DNA of 5,512 nucleotides from Ferruginibacter sp. (GCA_018057635.1 JAGPDJ010000192.1:1-5512), one strand, 5' to 3'; shown: positions 1 to 5,512, counted from the stretch's first letter. The notes: generated by a model from the letters alone, not told the origin. Made by a program: numbers and translations.

Positions 1-504
1 ACCAATAAACTGTTTGCTGTTCCAAAGCTTGTTAATAATGAAATAGTAAGTAACATAGAGCATGATATCCTGAAGATCGTTGTAGTGAACAGGTATACCA
101 ATGCGCCTGTTTCAAAGGCTTTCATAAAAAATTTCGGTATAAAACTCGGGGCCATTGCTTCATCTGTTGCACACGACAGTCACAATATTGTTGCTGTAGG
201 AGCTGATGACGAAAGTATGTTGCAGGCCGTTAACCTCGTTATCAGGGAAAAAGGAGGTGTAAGTGCCGTTGCTAACGGAGAAGAACAGGTGCTTTCGCTT
301 CCGGTTGCCGGATTGATGAGCCATGAAGATGGTTATAAAATAGCCGCTGCATATACGGCTATAGATAAAATGGTTAAGGAAAAACTGGGATCAACCTTAA
401 CGGCTCCATTCATGACTTTATCATTTATGGCATTGCTTGTTATACCGCATTTAAAACTCAGTGATAAAGGTTTGTTTGACGGAGATGAATTCAGGTTTGT
501 GTAA
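1..504 (+). CDS. ade: Adenine deaminase, C-terminal part (5' end outside window)
   Basis: The enzyme hydrolyses adenine to hypoxanthine and ammonia in cytoplasmic purine salvage. The frame is open from base 1, so the gene enters from the left; 167 residues are visible, against a family length of roughly 540-600. A GTG at 85 is only an internal valine codon. Family hallmarks, numbered from the first visible residue, are SSVAHDSHNIVAVG (54-67), LPVAGLMS (100-107) and the terminal block PFMTLSFMALLVIPHLKLSD (136-155), followed by a short acidic/aromatic tail ending in FRFV. These are typical of the C-terminal region of Ade/AdeC amidohydrolases. The metal-binding N-terminal barrel lies outside the window, so catalytic competence cannot be judged. 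The stop lies 15 bases from the stop of the convergent lipoprotein gene, with no obvious terminator hairpin between. Identity is secure from the C-terminal signature; intactness is unknown. Confidence 0.93.
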   Translation, partial: TNKLFAVPKLVNNEIVSNIEHDILKIVVVNRYTNAPVSKAFIKNFGIKLGAIASSVAHDSHNIVAVGADDESMLQAVNLVIREKGGVSAVANGEEQVLSLPVAGLMSHEDGYKIAAAYTAIDKMVKEKLGSTLTAPFMTLSFMALLVIPHLKLSDKGLFDGDEFRFV

Positions 505-519
505 ATCGATGAAAATAGA

Positions 520-933
520 TCAGTACCTGGCAGAAACAACTTTCACAGCCACACTATCAGTTCCTTTTGCTGCAAAAAATTTTGATTTAAATGATTTACT
601 GTCACCCGGGGCGATGGTTTCATAGATCATTTCATGGTCTTCTTCCAATAAAGCACCGGTTTTACTGTAAAAAGACAATTTTATATCTATATCCTTAAAA
701 CTTACCATTTTTGCATTGTTAACAATGGTGCCTTTTACAACAGTTTGACGAATCAGGTTTTTCTTTTCATACCCGGTTGCAGATAAAAAACGTTCAGGGT
801 TCTTTTTTTCTATCTCTTCAACAGTTAATTTTACCTTTTCATACGTATTGGCCGTTTTCTTTTCGTCATTGCTGTTATTACAGGATATTATAAAAAAGCT
901 GGCTAAAACCAATGAGCACAATGTTTTTTTCAT
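520..933 (-). CDS. Small lipoprotein with FxLYD-like domain
   Basis: This is a 137-residue predicted lipoprotein. It starts MKKTLCSLVLASFFIISC, a basic N-terminus, a hydrophobic stretch and a lipobox-like IISC, so Cys18 should be the lipidated first mature residue. A polar linker with acidic and lysine residues follows (19-45). The C-terminal half (about 65-120) reads as a beta-sandwich: VVKGTIVNNAKMVSFKDIDI, then KLSFYSKTGALLEE, then an IAPGDSKSFKSKF segment. This order (strand, NN turn, FYxKxG turn, PGxSxxF strand) resembles the FxLYD family of extracytoplasmic beta domains. The domain call is from pattern only; no enzymatic residues are apparent and the function is unknown. It is probably anchored in the inner or outer membrane facing the periplasm, or exposed at the surface. 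It is divergent from upp with a 152-base gap and convergent with adenine deaminase. I could not find a consensus promoter for it in that gap. Confidence 0.82.
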   Translation of the reverse strand: MKKTLCSLVLASFFIISCNNSNDEKKTANTYEKVKLTVEEIEKKNPERFLSATGYEKKNLIRQTVVKGTIVNNAKMVSFKDIDIKLSFYSKTGALLEEDHEMIYETIAPGDSKSFKSKFFAAKGTDSVAVKVVSARY

Positions 934-990
934 GTTTTATTTTTTTCTGCAGGATTACCTGTTTTTTTTAAACAGTTCATTAAAAATACA

Positions 991-1019
991 GTTTCCTCCA
1001 TGAATTTATTATAGTTTTG
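991..1019 (+). promoter_or_regulatory. Candidate Bacteroidota promoter for upp
   Basis: TAGTTTTG at 1012-1019 is an exact match to the TAnnTTTG -7 consensus of the Bacteroidota primary sigma factor. Upstream, GTTTCC at 991-996 is a weak -33 candidate at about 17 bases spacing; it lacks the usual TTG. Transcription would start near 1025, giving a leader of about 60 bases before the upp ATG. The -7 match is seen directly; its use as a promoter is inferred. Confidence 0.42.
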
Positions 1020-1085
1020 TCTGTTAATGATATTAAAAAAATAATTCCGCCAACTGAATAATCGGCTAACTAAATACAAATCAAC

Positions 1086-1736
1086 ATGATCAAAAATCTC
1101 AGCTCAACACATTCTCTGGTAAGTAACTGGGTATCTGAACTTCGGGATGTTGAAGTTCAAAATGACAGATTAAGATTCAGGCGTAACCTGGAAAGGATAG
1201 CTGAAGTGATCGGTTATGAGATCAGTAAACAAATGGAATGTGAAGATAAAGAGATCACAACCCCAATGGGAATGGCAACCTGTAAAGTGCTAAAACAACA
1301 ACCTGTACTTGCAACAATTCTTCGTGCCGGACTAGCCATGCATAATGGATTATTGAATTATTTTGACCGAGCAGATAATGCTTTTTTAAGTGCTTACCGG
1401 AAACACAATGAAGACGGCAGTTTTGACATAAGGCTTGAATATATGAGTTGCCCGGAAATGGATGGCAGGATCGTGATCATCAGTGATCCTATGCTTGCCA
1501 CAGGCTCATCCCTGGTAAAATCGATCCAGCACTTAAAAGAAGAAGGCGATATTAAAGAACTGCACATTGTTTGTGCCATTGCCTGTACCGTGGGAATTGA
1601 ATATGTGTTGCGGGCTGAACCCAAAGCTACCATCTGGTGTGGCGATATAGATGATGAACTTACTGCCAAAGGTTATATCGTTCCGGGTTTAGGAGATGCC
1701 GGCGACCTTGCTTATGGCCCTAAAATGCAGAACTGA
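1086..1736 (+). CDS. upp: Uracil phosphoribosyltransferase
   Basis: This cytoplasmic pyrimidine-salvage enzyme converts uracil plus PRPP to UMP and pyrophosphate. The 216-residue length is close to the family norm (208 in E. coli). Visible motifs are ILRAGLAM (78-85), matching the conserved RAG loop; the PRPP-binding loop IISDPMLATGSS (131-142), where the acidic Asp134 and the ATGSS turn bind the phosphoribosyl group; and the uracil-binding C-terminal signature GYIVPGLGDAGD (196-207). ATGSS replaces the ATGGS seen in E. coli Upp; I recall the same variant in other Bacteroidota, so it is probably lineage-typical. The ATG at 1086 is preceded by an A-rich leader without a Shine-Dalgarno sequence. 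The preceding gene is divergent and the next + gene starts 194 bases downstream, so this is probably a single-gene transcript. It shares the salvage theme with the adenine deaminase but not its transcript. Confidence 0.96.
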   Translation: MIKNLSSTHSLVSNWVSELRDVEVQNDRLRFRRNLERIAEVIGYEISKQMECEDKEITTPMGMATCKVLKQQPVLATILRAGLAMHNGLLNYFDRADNAFLSAYRKHNEDGSFDIRLEYMSCPEMDGRIVIISDPMLATGSSLVKSIQHLKEEGDIKELHIVCAIACTVGIEYVLRAEPKATIWCGDIDDELTAKGYIVPGLGDAGDLAYGPKMQN

Positions 1737-1869
1737 TCAAAATTTCTTTATAATACTTTGTCGATAAATTACTTACCTATACCTTTCTTAATCCATTTTT
1801 TCATCTTATAGTAGCCTGAAAACACAGATTTTAATAAAATTTCGGTTCATCAGATGTTAATCCATCCTT

Positions 1870-1905
1870 TTTGGTGCAGCATTTTATTGTAATTGTGTAT
1901 CTTTA
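1870..1905 (+). promoter_or_regulatory. Candidate promoter for the PorP/SprF gene
   Basis: TATCTTTA at 1898-1905 matches the TAnnTTTG -7 box in all but the last base. A TTTG at 1870-1873 could be the -33 element, but the spacer of 24 bases is longer than the usual 17-23. Predicted initiation near 1911 would leave a leader of about 20 bases before the ATG at 1931. If real, it rules out translation from the in-frame TTG at 1871, which overlaps the -33 element. Confidence 0.35.
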
Positions 1906-1930
1906 TCAACTAGAAAGAACATCATTGATA

Positions 1931-2935
1931 ATGAGAAAATTAAGCATTTTTATCTTTACCCTGGCTATAACAGGATCTTTGAGTGCGCAAGATCCTCACT
2001 TTTCACAATTTTTTGCTTCACCATTAACGCTAAATCCCGCTTTTACAGGAAAATTTGATGGCCAATGGCGTTTGGCTGCAAATCACCGGGATCAATGGCC
2101 TTCTATACCAAAGGCTTATGTTACCACGAGTGCATCCGTAGATTTCCCAATATTAAAAAGCAGGATTCCCGAGGGAGATATATTTGGTGTTGGTATTTCA
2201 GGCGTTTCAGATGCAAGCGCAAATAGTGCTTTAAAATTAAATTATGGTTCCATTTCATTATCATACCACAAGGCTTTAGACGAAGATGGTTATCATACGA
2301 TTGGAGCCGGATTCCAGGGAACATATAGCAGCATGGTTGTAGATGTAAGCAAACTTACTTTTGAAAGCATGCTCACACAAAACGGTTTTACCGATATTTC
2401 AAGAAGGGAAGTGCTTGCTAACGGGAGTAACCAGAGTTATATTGACCTGAATGCAGGTTTGTTATATTCAGGTTCTTCCAATGGGTTGAATAATTTTTAT
2501 TTGGGAGCTTCCATGTATCATATTAACAGGCCCAAAGTAAGTTTTATTGATAAAAACTGGTTTTTAAGCGGCCGTATTACTATTCATGCAGGCGGTACAT
2601 TTCCTGTTTCTGATGTAGTTTCTGTTAATACTTCGATTATACACCAGATGCAAAATAAAGCAAGCGAAACCATTGTTGGCGGCGCGCTTGCATTAAATGC
2701 AAACCCCGGAGAAGTGAATCCTACCAGTGTATATATTGGATCCTGGTACAGGTTTAATGATGCTATCATTCCTTATGTTGGTATAGAATTCCTTGGGCTA
2801 CGGATTGGCGTTAGTTATGACATCAACACCAGCAACCTGAAAGCTGCGACCAATAGCCGTGGTGGTTCGGAAATATCGTTGATCTACATAAAACGTAAGC
2901 CTGAAAGTACCGGAATACCTTGTCCGAAATTCTAA
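1931..2935 (+). CDS. PorP/SprF-family type IX secretion outer-membrane protein
   Basis: This is a 334-residue outer-membrane beta-barrel protein of the PorP/SprF family, whose members work with the type IX secretion system. SprF-type members assist secretion of large adhesins carrying type B C-terminal sorting domains. The frame is open from 1871, but ATG 1931 is chosen because it begins a clean signal peptide: MRK, a hydrophobic core, then SLSA|QDP with cleavage after residue 19. The mature N-terminus QDPHFSQFFASPLTLNPAFTG (20-40) is the family hallmark, as are the closing strand GGSEISLIY (311-319) and the Cys-Pro C-terminal tail (CPKF, 331-334). Between them lie many alternating glycine/aromatic strands (for example GVGISGVSD and NFYLGASMY), as expected for a barrel. 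It is flanked by upp and a convergent DNA glycosylase; no adhesin or other gliding gene lies within the window, so its partner is unknown. Family call is strong; the specific role (PorP, SprF or a paralogue) is undetermined. Confidence 0.93.
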   Translation: MRKLSIFIFTLAITGSLSAQDPHFSQFFASPLTLNPAFTGKFDGQWRLAANHRDQWPSIPKAYVTTSASVDFPILKSRIPEGDIFGVGISGVSDASANSALKLNYGSISLSYHKALDEDGYHTIGAGFQGTYSSMVVDVSKLTFESMLTQNGFTDISRREVLANGSNQSYIDLNAGLLYSGSSNGLNNFYLGASMYHINRPKVSFIDKNWFLSGRITIHAGGTFPVSDVVSVNTSIIHQMQNKASETIVGGALALNANPGEVNPTSVYIGSWYRFNDAIIPYVGIEFLGLRIGVSYDINTSNLKAATNSRGGSEISLIYIKRKPESTGIPCPKF

Positions 2936-2959
2936 TCCCGTTTTTTCATACTTTTTAAG

Positions 2960-2982
2960 TTTCATTTCATTATGAAATGAAA
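2960..2982. repeat. Perfect 11-bp palindrome in convergent intergenic gap
   Basis: TTTCATTTCAT (2960-2970) is followed by one base and its exact reverse complement ATGAAATGAAA (2972-2982). As RNA it could form a stem of about 9 bp with a 5-base loop. It lies 24 bases past the PorP/SprF stop and 62 bases past the end of the glycosylase gene, where a bidirectional terminator would be expected. No uridine tract follows it on the + strand. On the - strand transcript the nearest run is AAAAA, not U. It is therefore not a classic intrinsic terminator. It may still mark transcript ends, or be a protein-binding site. Confidence 0.5.
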
Positions 2983-3044
2983 TACTATATTCTATAACTT
3001 ATATTCTGTTTTTGCTTATTATCTTTTACAGGCATTAGTGTACT

Positions 3045-3659
3045 TCACTTTACCGGCCTTCCGCTAACGAATTTATTACCCCTGATGTAAAACCGGTAAG
3101 GCAATAACCCATCGGCTCCGGCACTTTCCACACCAATTCTTTTACTGATACCAATTGATTCTGTATTGATATTGCTTTCATCATCCTGGTACAATTTTAT
3201 TTCTCCCTTCATCAGATCTTTACCGGAGTTGGCCTTGGTAAGCCCCAATGCTTTACCTACATTTCCGGGCCCTTTGGTTAATGTATGATCAAATGTTGTT
3301 TTCCCTGAACGGGCAAGCATTATATCTATTCCTAAAACAGGCTCAATGGCCCTAATCAGAATAGCATCAGGAATATCTTTTTTATTAGTAACAATATTCA
3401 GCATCTGGTGCATTCCGTAACATATATAAATATATGAAGTGGCCGGTGAACAATACATGTGTTCATTTTTAGGGGTACGCCTGCCATTAAACGAATGAGA
3501 AGCTTTATCAACCAGGCCTACATAAGCTTCCGTTTCTACGATCCTGCCACCGGTATTCTTTCCCTCAATACTTGTTATCACCAGAATGCCCAATAATTCC
3601 TTTGCAATTTGAACCACATCCGGGCGGTCAAAAAAAAATTTCGGCAACTGCTTCATCAT
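3045..3659 (-). CDS. DNA-3-methyladenine glycosylase (AAG/Mpg family)
   Basis: This base-excision-repair enzyme removes alkylated purines such as 3-methyladenine from DNA by cleaving the N-glycosidic bond. The 204-residue length is typical of bacterial AAG-fold glycosylases. Active-site residues align with human AAG by motif: GGRIVETEAYVG (37-48) contains catalytic Glu44 (human Glu125) and Tyr46 (Tyr127); KASHSFNGRRTPKN (52-65) contains His55 (His136); YIYICYGMHQMLN (76-88) contains Tyr81 (Tyr159) and Asn88 (Asn169). Further family blocks are TKGPGNVGKALGL (128-140), KRIGVESAG (173-181) and RFYIRGNKFVSG (189-200). All expected catalytic residues are present, so it looks functional. Two adjacent ATGs (3659 and 3656) could each serve as start. 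It is convergent with the PorP/SprF gene and divergent from the EI24-type gene (204-base gap), so it is probably monocistronic. There is no sign of an adaptive-response operon nearby. Confidence 0.95.
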   Translation of the reverse strand: MMKQLPKFFFDRPDVVQIAKELLGILVITSIEGKNTGGRIVETEAYVGLVDKASHSFNGRRTPKNEHMYCSPATSYIYICYGMHQMLNIVTNKKDIPDAILIRAIEPVLGIDIMLARSGKTTFDHTLTKGPGNVGKALGLTKANSGKDLMKGEIKLYQDDESNINTESIGISKRIGVESAGADGLLPYRFYIRGNKFVSGRPVK

Positions 3660-3669
3660 ATTATTTTTT

Positions 3670-3696
3670 CAAAATTAATACTGTTAACTATTCAAA
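3670..3696 (-). promoter_or_regulatory. Candidate promoter for the DNA glycosylase gene
   Basis: Read on the minus strand, 3677-3670 is TAATTTTG, an exact TAnnTTTG -7 box. Minus-strand TTTG at 3696-3693 could be the -33 element, but the spacer of 15 bases is short. Initiation near 3665 would leave only a few bases before the start codons, an almost leaderless message. The motif is visible; its function is inferred and weakly supported in such AT-rich DNA. Confidence 0.28.
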
Positions 3697-3803
3697 ATGA
3701 AATTAAACCAAATACCACATCATCATTTTTAAATCATCAAATTCATCGCAACTGCTGAAACTAAAGATCTTTTTGTTGAAAACTATCTCAGTAAGTGCCG
3801 CTG

Positions 3804-3835
3804 TTTTACTTCGCGGTAATTTTTTCTTATCTTTA
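3804..3835 (+). promoter_or_regulatory. Candidate promoter for the EI24/methyltransferase pair
   Basis: TATCTTTA at 3828-3835 is a 7-of-8 match to the TAnnTTTG -7 box and is identical to the candidate -7 box of the PorP/SprF gene. TTTT at 3804-3807 stands 20 bases upstream, where a TTTG -33 element is expected. Initiation near 3841 would give a leader of about 20-25 bases before the ATG at 3864. A short GC-rich inverted repeat (CCGC 3798-3801, GCGG 3813-3816) overlaps the -33 region. Confidence 0.38.
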
Positions 3836-3863
3836 AATTTCTATTTTCCTTTTAAAACTGCCA

Positions 3864-4637
3864 ATGCTTAAAGAAATCATTATTGCCATACAATCTTACG
3901 GGCAGGCGCACAGGTTTATTGTAAAACACCGGCTATGGAAATGGATTCTGATTCCGGGGCTCATCTATACTATTCTTTTTCTTATAGGAACCTATTTATT
4001 TTTGATAACCAGCAACAATGCGATTGAGTTTGTGTTGCTGAAATCCGGAATAAAAACATGGCTTGATAAAATGCAGGACAGTTGGCTAAACTGGCTTTTC
4101 ATCATCGGACAGGTAATTTTGTGGCTGGTATTATTTTTATTCTATTTCTCCCTTTTTAAATATATTTTTCTTATCATCGGTTCGCCGGTATTTGCCTACC
4201 TGAGTGAAAAAACAGAAAGTATCATAGAAGAAAAAGAATTCCCCTTCAGTTTCAGCCAATTGATGCTGGATATTGCACGTGCCGTTAAAATTGCGCTGAG
4301 AAATATGTTGTGGCAAACAGTATATGTAGTGAGCATTCTGATATTATCATTCATTCCCCTGGTAGGATGGATCGCACCGCTTGTATCGCTGTTTACCGAA
4401 TGTTATTACCTGGGATTTTCTATGCTTGATTACAGTTGTGAGCGAAAAAAAATGAACACACAACAAAGTATAGAATTCATCAGCCGTCATAAAGGCCTTG
4501 CTATTGGAAATGGAATGGTATTTTACATCATGCACCTGGTACCTGTAATAGGATGGCTGTTTGCTCCAAGTTATGCAGTTATAGCAGCAACATTAAGTTT
4601 ATTTCATGCCAGGAAAAGCCACGCAATTATTTTATAA
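3864..4637 (+). CDS. EI24/CysZ-type integral inner-membrane protein
   Basis: This is a 257-residue multi-pass membrane protein of the EI24 domain family, which includes E. coli CysZ (sulfate uptake). Hydrophobic segments lie at about 26-49, 75-106, 150-177 and 211-247, with the longer ones probably forming helical hairpins. The family-typical SPVFAYLSEK (107-116) follows the second hydrophobic block. An amphipathic region then leads to LIPLVGWI-like FIPLVGWIAP (163-172) and the signature YYLGFSMLDYSCER (181-194). A second PVIGWLFAP (227-235) near the C-terminus echoes FIPLVGWIAP, as expected in this family. The basic N-terminus (KHRLWKW, 21-27) suggests a cytoplasmic N-terminus. Its stop codon abuts the ATG of the methyltransferase gene, so the two should be co-transcribed and co-translated. 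There are no cysteine-biosynthesis genes nearby, so sulfate transport should not be assumed and the substrate is unknown. Family call is firm; function is not. Confidence 0.87.
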   Translation: MLKEIIIAIQSYGQAHRFIVKHRLWKWILIPGLIYTILFLIGTYLFLITSNNAIEFVLLKSGIKTWLDKMQDSWLNWLFIIGQVILWLVLFLFYFSLFKYIFLIIGSPVFAYLSEKTESIIEEKEFPFSFSQLMLDIARAVKIALRNMLWQTVYVVSILILSFIPLVGWIAPLVSLFTECYYLGFSMLDYSCERKKMNTQQSIEFISRHKGLAIGNGMVFYIMHLVPVIGWLFAPSYAVIAATLSLFHARKSHAIIL

Positions 4638-5339
4638 ATGGCAACAATTTACCTGATACCAAGTATGCTTGCAGAAAATGCTACGGAAACGATTCCCGTT
4701 TATGTATTGGATGCAGTAAAAAAATGCCAGGTGATATTTGCAGAAAATGAACGATCGGCCCGCCGCTTTTTAAAAAGCATGGATAAAGAAATCATTATTG
4801 ACAATTTCGAATGGTTTGCCATACACAAGGCAGAAGCAGAACAGTTGAATCAATTCAGGAACAAAATTAAAGAACAAAAAAATATTGCCATTATTAGTGA
4901 AGCAGGCTGCCCGGGTGTAGCCGATCCAGGCCAGGTACTTGTTGATGCTGCACAGGAAATGAATTGCACCATAAAACCCCTTGTTGGACCAAGTTCTATT
5001 TTACTGGCTTTAATGGCTAGTGGTATGAACGGGCAGCAATTTGAATTTGCTGGTTACCTTCCCATAGATAATATGGAAAGGGCGAAAAAAATAAAAGAAC
5101 TTGAAGCTGCATCTGCAAAAAATAACAGTACCAAGATATTTATTGAAACACCTTACCGCAATAACCAACTTGTAGAAAGTATCATTCAGCACTGCAATGG
5201 AAAAACAAGACTTTGCATTGCAGTAAATATTACGGGTGCAAATGAAAGCATCATCACCCGGCCAGTTTCATTTTGGAAAAGCAATAAGCCGGAACTACAT
5301 AAACAACAGGCGATATTTTTATTGTACGCAGGTAACTGA
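4638..5339 (+). CDS. RsmI-like SAM-dependent methyltransferase (tetrapyrrole methylase fold)
   Basis: This is a 233-residue cytoplasmic methyltransferase of the tetrapyrrole-methylase superfamily, nearest to RsmI, which 2'-O-methylates C1402 of 16S rRNA. Visible blocks are the N-terminal strand ATIYLIPSML (2-11); AENERSARRFLKSM (35-48), matching the AEDTRxTRRLL block of RsmI; SEAGCPGVADPG (87-98), matching SDAGTPxISDPG; PLVGPSSILLALMASGMNG (114-132), matching PLPGPxAxxxALxxSG; the GYLP block (139-142); and IETPYRNNQL (169-178), matching the ESxHR region. It differs from canonical RsmI by being shorter (233 versus about 286), by lacking the GNLxD segment after the first strand, and by the SEAGCPG variant. 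It matches a second, Bacteroidota-type subgroup usually annotated only as a SAM-dependent methyltransferase. Hence rRNA methylation is possible but not assured. The ATG directly follows the EI24 stop (TAAATG), implying translational coupling. The gene ends two bases before the stop of the convergent partial gene. Confidence 0.88.
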   Translation: MATIYLIPSMLAENATETIPVYVLDAVKKCQVIFAENERSARRFLKSMDKEIIIDNFEWFAIHKAEAEQLNQFRNKIKEQKNIAIISEAGCPGVADPGQVLVDAAQEMNCTIKPLVGPSSILLALMASGMNGQQFEFAGYLPIDNMERAKKIKELEAASAKNNSTKIFIETPYRNNQLVESIIQHCNGKTRLCIAVNITGANESIITRPVSFWKSNKPELHKQQAIFLLYAGN

Positions 5340-5341
5340 GA

Positions 5342-5512
5342 TCAATGTTCCACTTCTTTCATTCCCAATATTTCATCTACAACATAAGGACTGTATCCCC
5401 TCCAGGGAATTGAATTTTTATATTCCCTGTAATGCAGGTCAAAATATTTTCCGCTGTTCATCATTAATATTTTAGCAATACTGTCATTTGTTACAGAAAA
5501 TTCAAATTCATA
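5342..5512 (-). CDS. Unidentified protein, C-terminal 56 residues (5' end outside window)
   Basis: The minus strand is open from the right edge to a TGA at 5344-5342, giving 56 residues in the frame that begins with TAT at 5512. The peptide starts YEFEFSVTNDSIAKILMMNS, continues GKYFDLHYREYKNSIPWRGY, and ends SPYVVDEILGMKEVEH. It has balanced, protein-like composition (aromatics, a Trp-Arg-Gly turn, an acidic/hydrophobic terminal helix) and fits closely against the convergent methyltransferase gene with a two-base gap, as real neighbours in this window do. It is a better candidate than the 79-codon + strand frame across the same bases. I do not recognise the family. No start, promoter or domain can be judged from this fragment. 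Confidence 0.62.
   Translation of the reverse strand, partial: YEFEFSVTNDSIAKILMMNSGKYFDLHYREYKNSIPWRGYSPYVVDEILGMKEVEH

Noticed and set aside
85..87. GTG as a possible start of a 139-residue protein.
   Set aside because: The frame is open to base 1 and the upstream residues continue the adenine deaminase sequence, so it is an internal valine codon.
959..975. CTGTTT-TTTTT-AAACAG hairpin upstream of the lipoprotein and upp genes.
   Set aside because: Only 6 bp of mostly A-T pairs around a T-run, in a region where no transcript should end; likely low-complexity chance.
1394..1669. 91-codon open frame on the minus strand inside upp.
   Set aside because: Serine/isoleucine-rich antisense shadow of a clearly coding gene, with no family features.
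1830..1845. ATTTTA-A-TAAAAT palindrome between upp and the PorP/SprF gene.
   Set aside because: Composed only of A and T in AT-rich DNA; too weak to call a terminator or a binding site.
1871..1930. In-frame 20-codon upstream extension of the PorP/SprF gene from a TTG.
   Set aside because: It would bury the signal peptide behind 20 residues, uses a rare start, and overlaps the candidate promoter; ATG 1931 gives a clean signal peptide.
2121..2324. 67-codon minus-strand frame inside the PorP/SprF gene; a similar 61-codon one lies at 2584-2769.
   Set aside because: Both are antisense to a well-supported gene and have no recognisable protein features.
3796..3825. TGCCGC/GCGGTA stem followed by six Ts, resembling a small intrinsic terminator.
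   Set aside because: No + strand gene upstream would need it, the loop is 11 bases and the stem has only 4 G-C pairs plus a wobble; it overlaps the candidate promoter of the EI24 gene.
4553..4750. 65-codon + strand frame spanning the EI24/methyltransferase junction, rich in Cys (CSKLC, CRKC, CIGC).
   Set aside because: The cysteine pairs look like a zinc motif, but they arise from reading both neighbouring genes out of frame; there is no independent start context or family match.
5236..5475. 79-codon + strand frame overlapping the 3' end of the methyltransferase gene.
   Set aside because: It overlaps the methyltransferase by about 100 bases in another frame and runs opposite the better-looking minus-strand edge gene.

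Overview
The window is AT-rich, densely coded DNA from a member of the Bacteroidota, most likely a Chitinophagaceae-like lineage. Three things point there. It carries a PorP/SprF-family type IX secretion outer-membrane protein, a family confined to that phylum. Starts lack Shine-Dalgarno sequences and are preceded by A/T-rich leaders. Candidate promoters match the phylum's TAnnTTTG -7 box. The genus assignment is inference from overall protein style only.

Layout, left to right. (1) 1-504 (+): C-terminal part of an adenine deaminase, cut by the left edge. (2) 520-933 (-): a small lipoprotein with an FxLYD-like beta domain, convergent with the deaminase. (3) 1086-1736 (+): uracil phosphoribosyltransferase (upp), divergent from the lipoprotein. 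(4) 1931-2935 (+): a PorP/SprF-family protein with a signal peptide. (5) 2960-2982: a perfect 11-bp palindrome in the convergent gap. (6) 3045-3659 (-): DNA-3-methyladenine glycosylase (Mpg/AAG family). (7) 3864-4637 (+): an EI24/CysZ-type inner-membrane protein, joined without spacing (TAAATG) to (8) 4638-5339 (+): an RsmI-like tetrapyrrole-methylase-fold SAM methyltransferase. (9) 5342-5512 (-): the last 56 codons of an unidentified protein that runs off the right edge.

How the genes work together. This is mostly single housekeeping genes with alternating orientation, not one large operon. Adenine deaminase and Upp both serve nucleobase salvage but are separated by an opposite-strand gene, so they are not co-transcribed. 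The only clear transcriptional and translational unit is EI24 protein plus methyltransferase. The PorP/SprF protein stands alone, without the large adhesin that often accompanies this family. No RNA genes, insertion sequences, CRISPR arrays or integrase-type mobile signatures are visible, and no intergenic stretch exceeds about 205 bases. I do not see a convincing new multi-gene system. The items most worth a second look are the orphan PorP, the coupled membrane-protein/methyltransferase pair, and the non-canonical RsmI-like enzyme.
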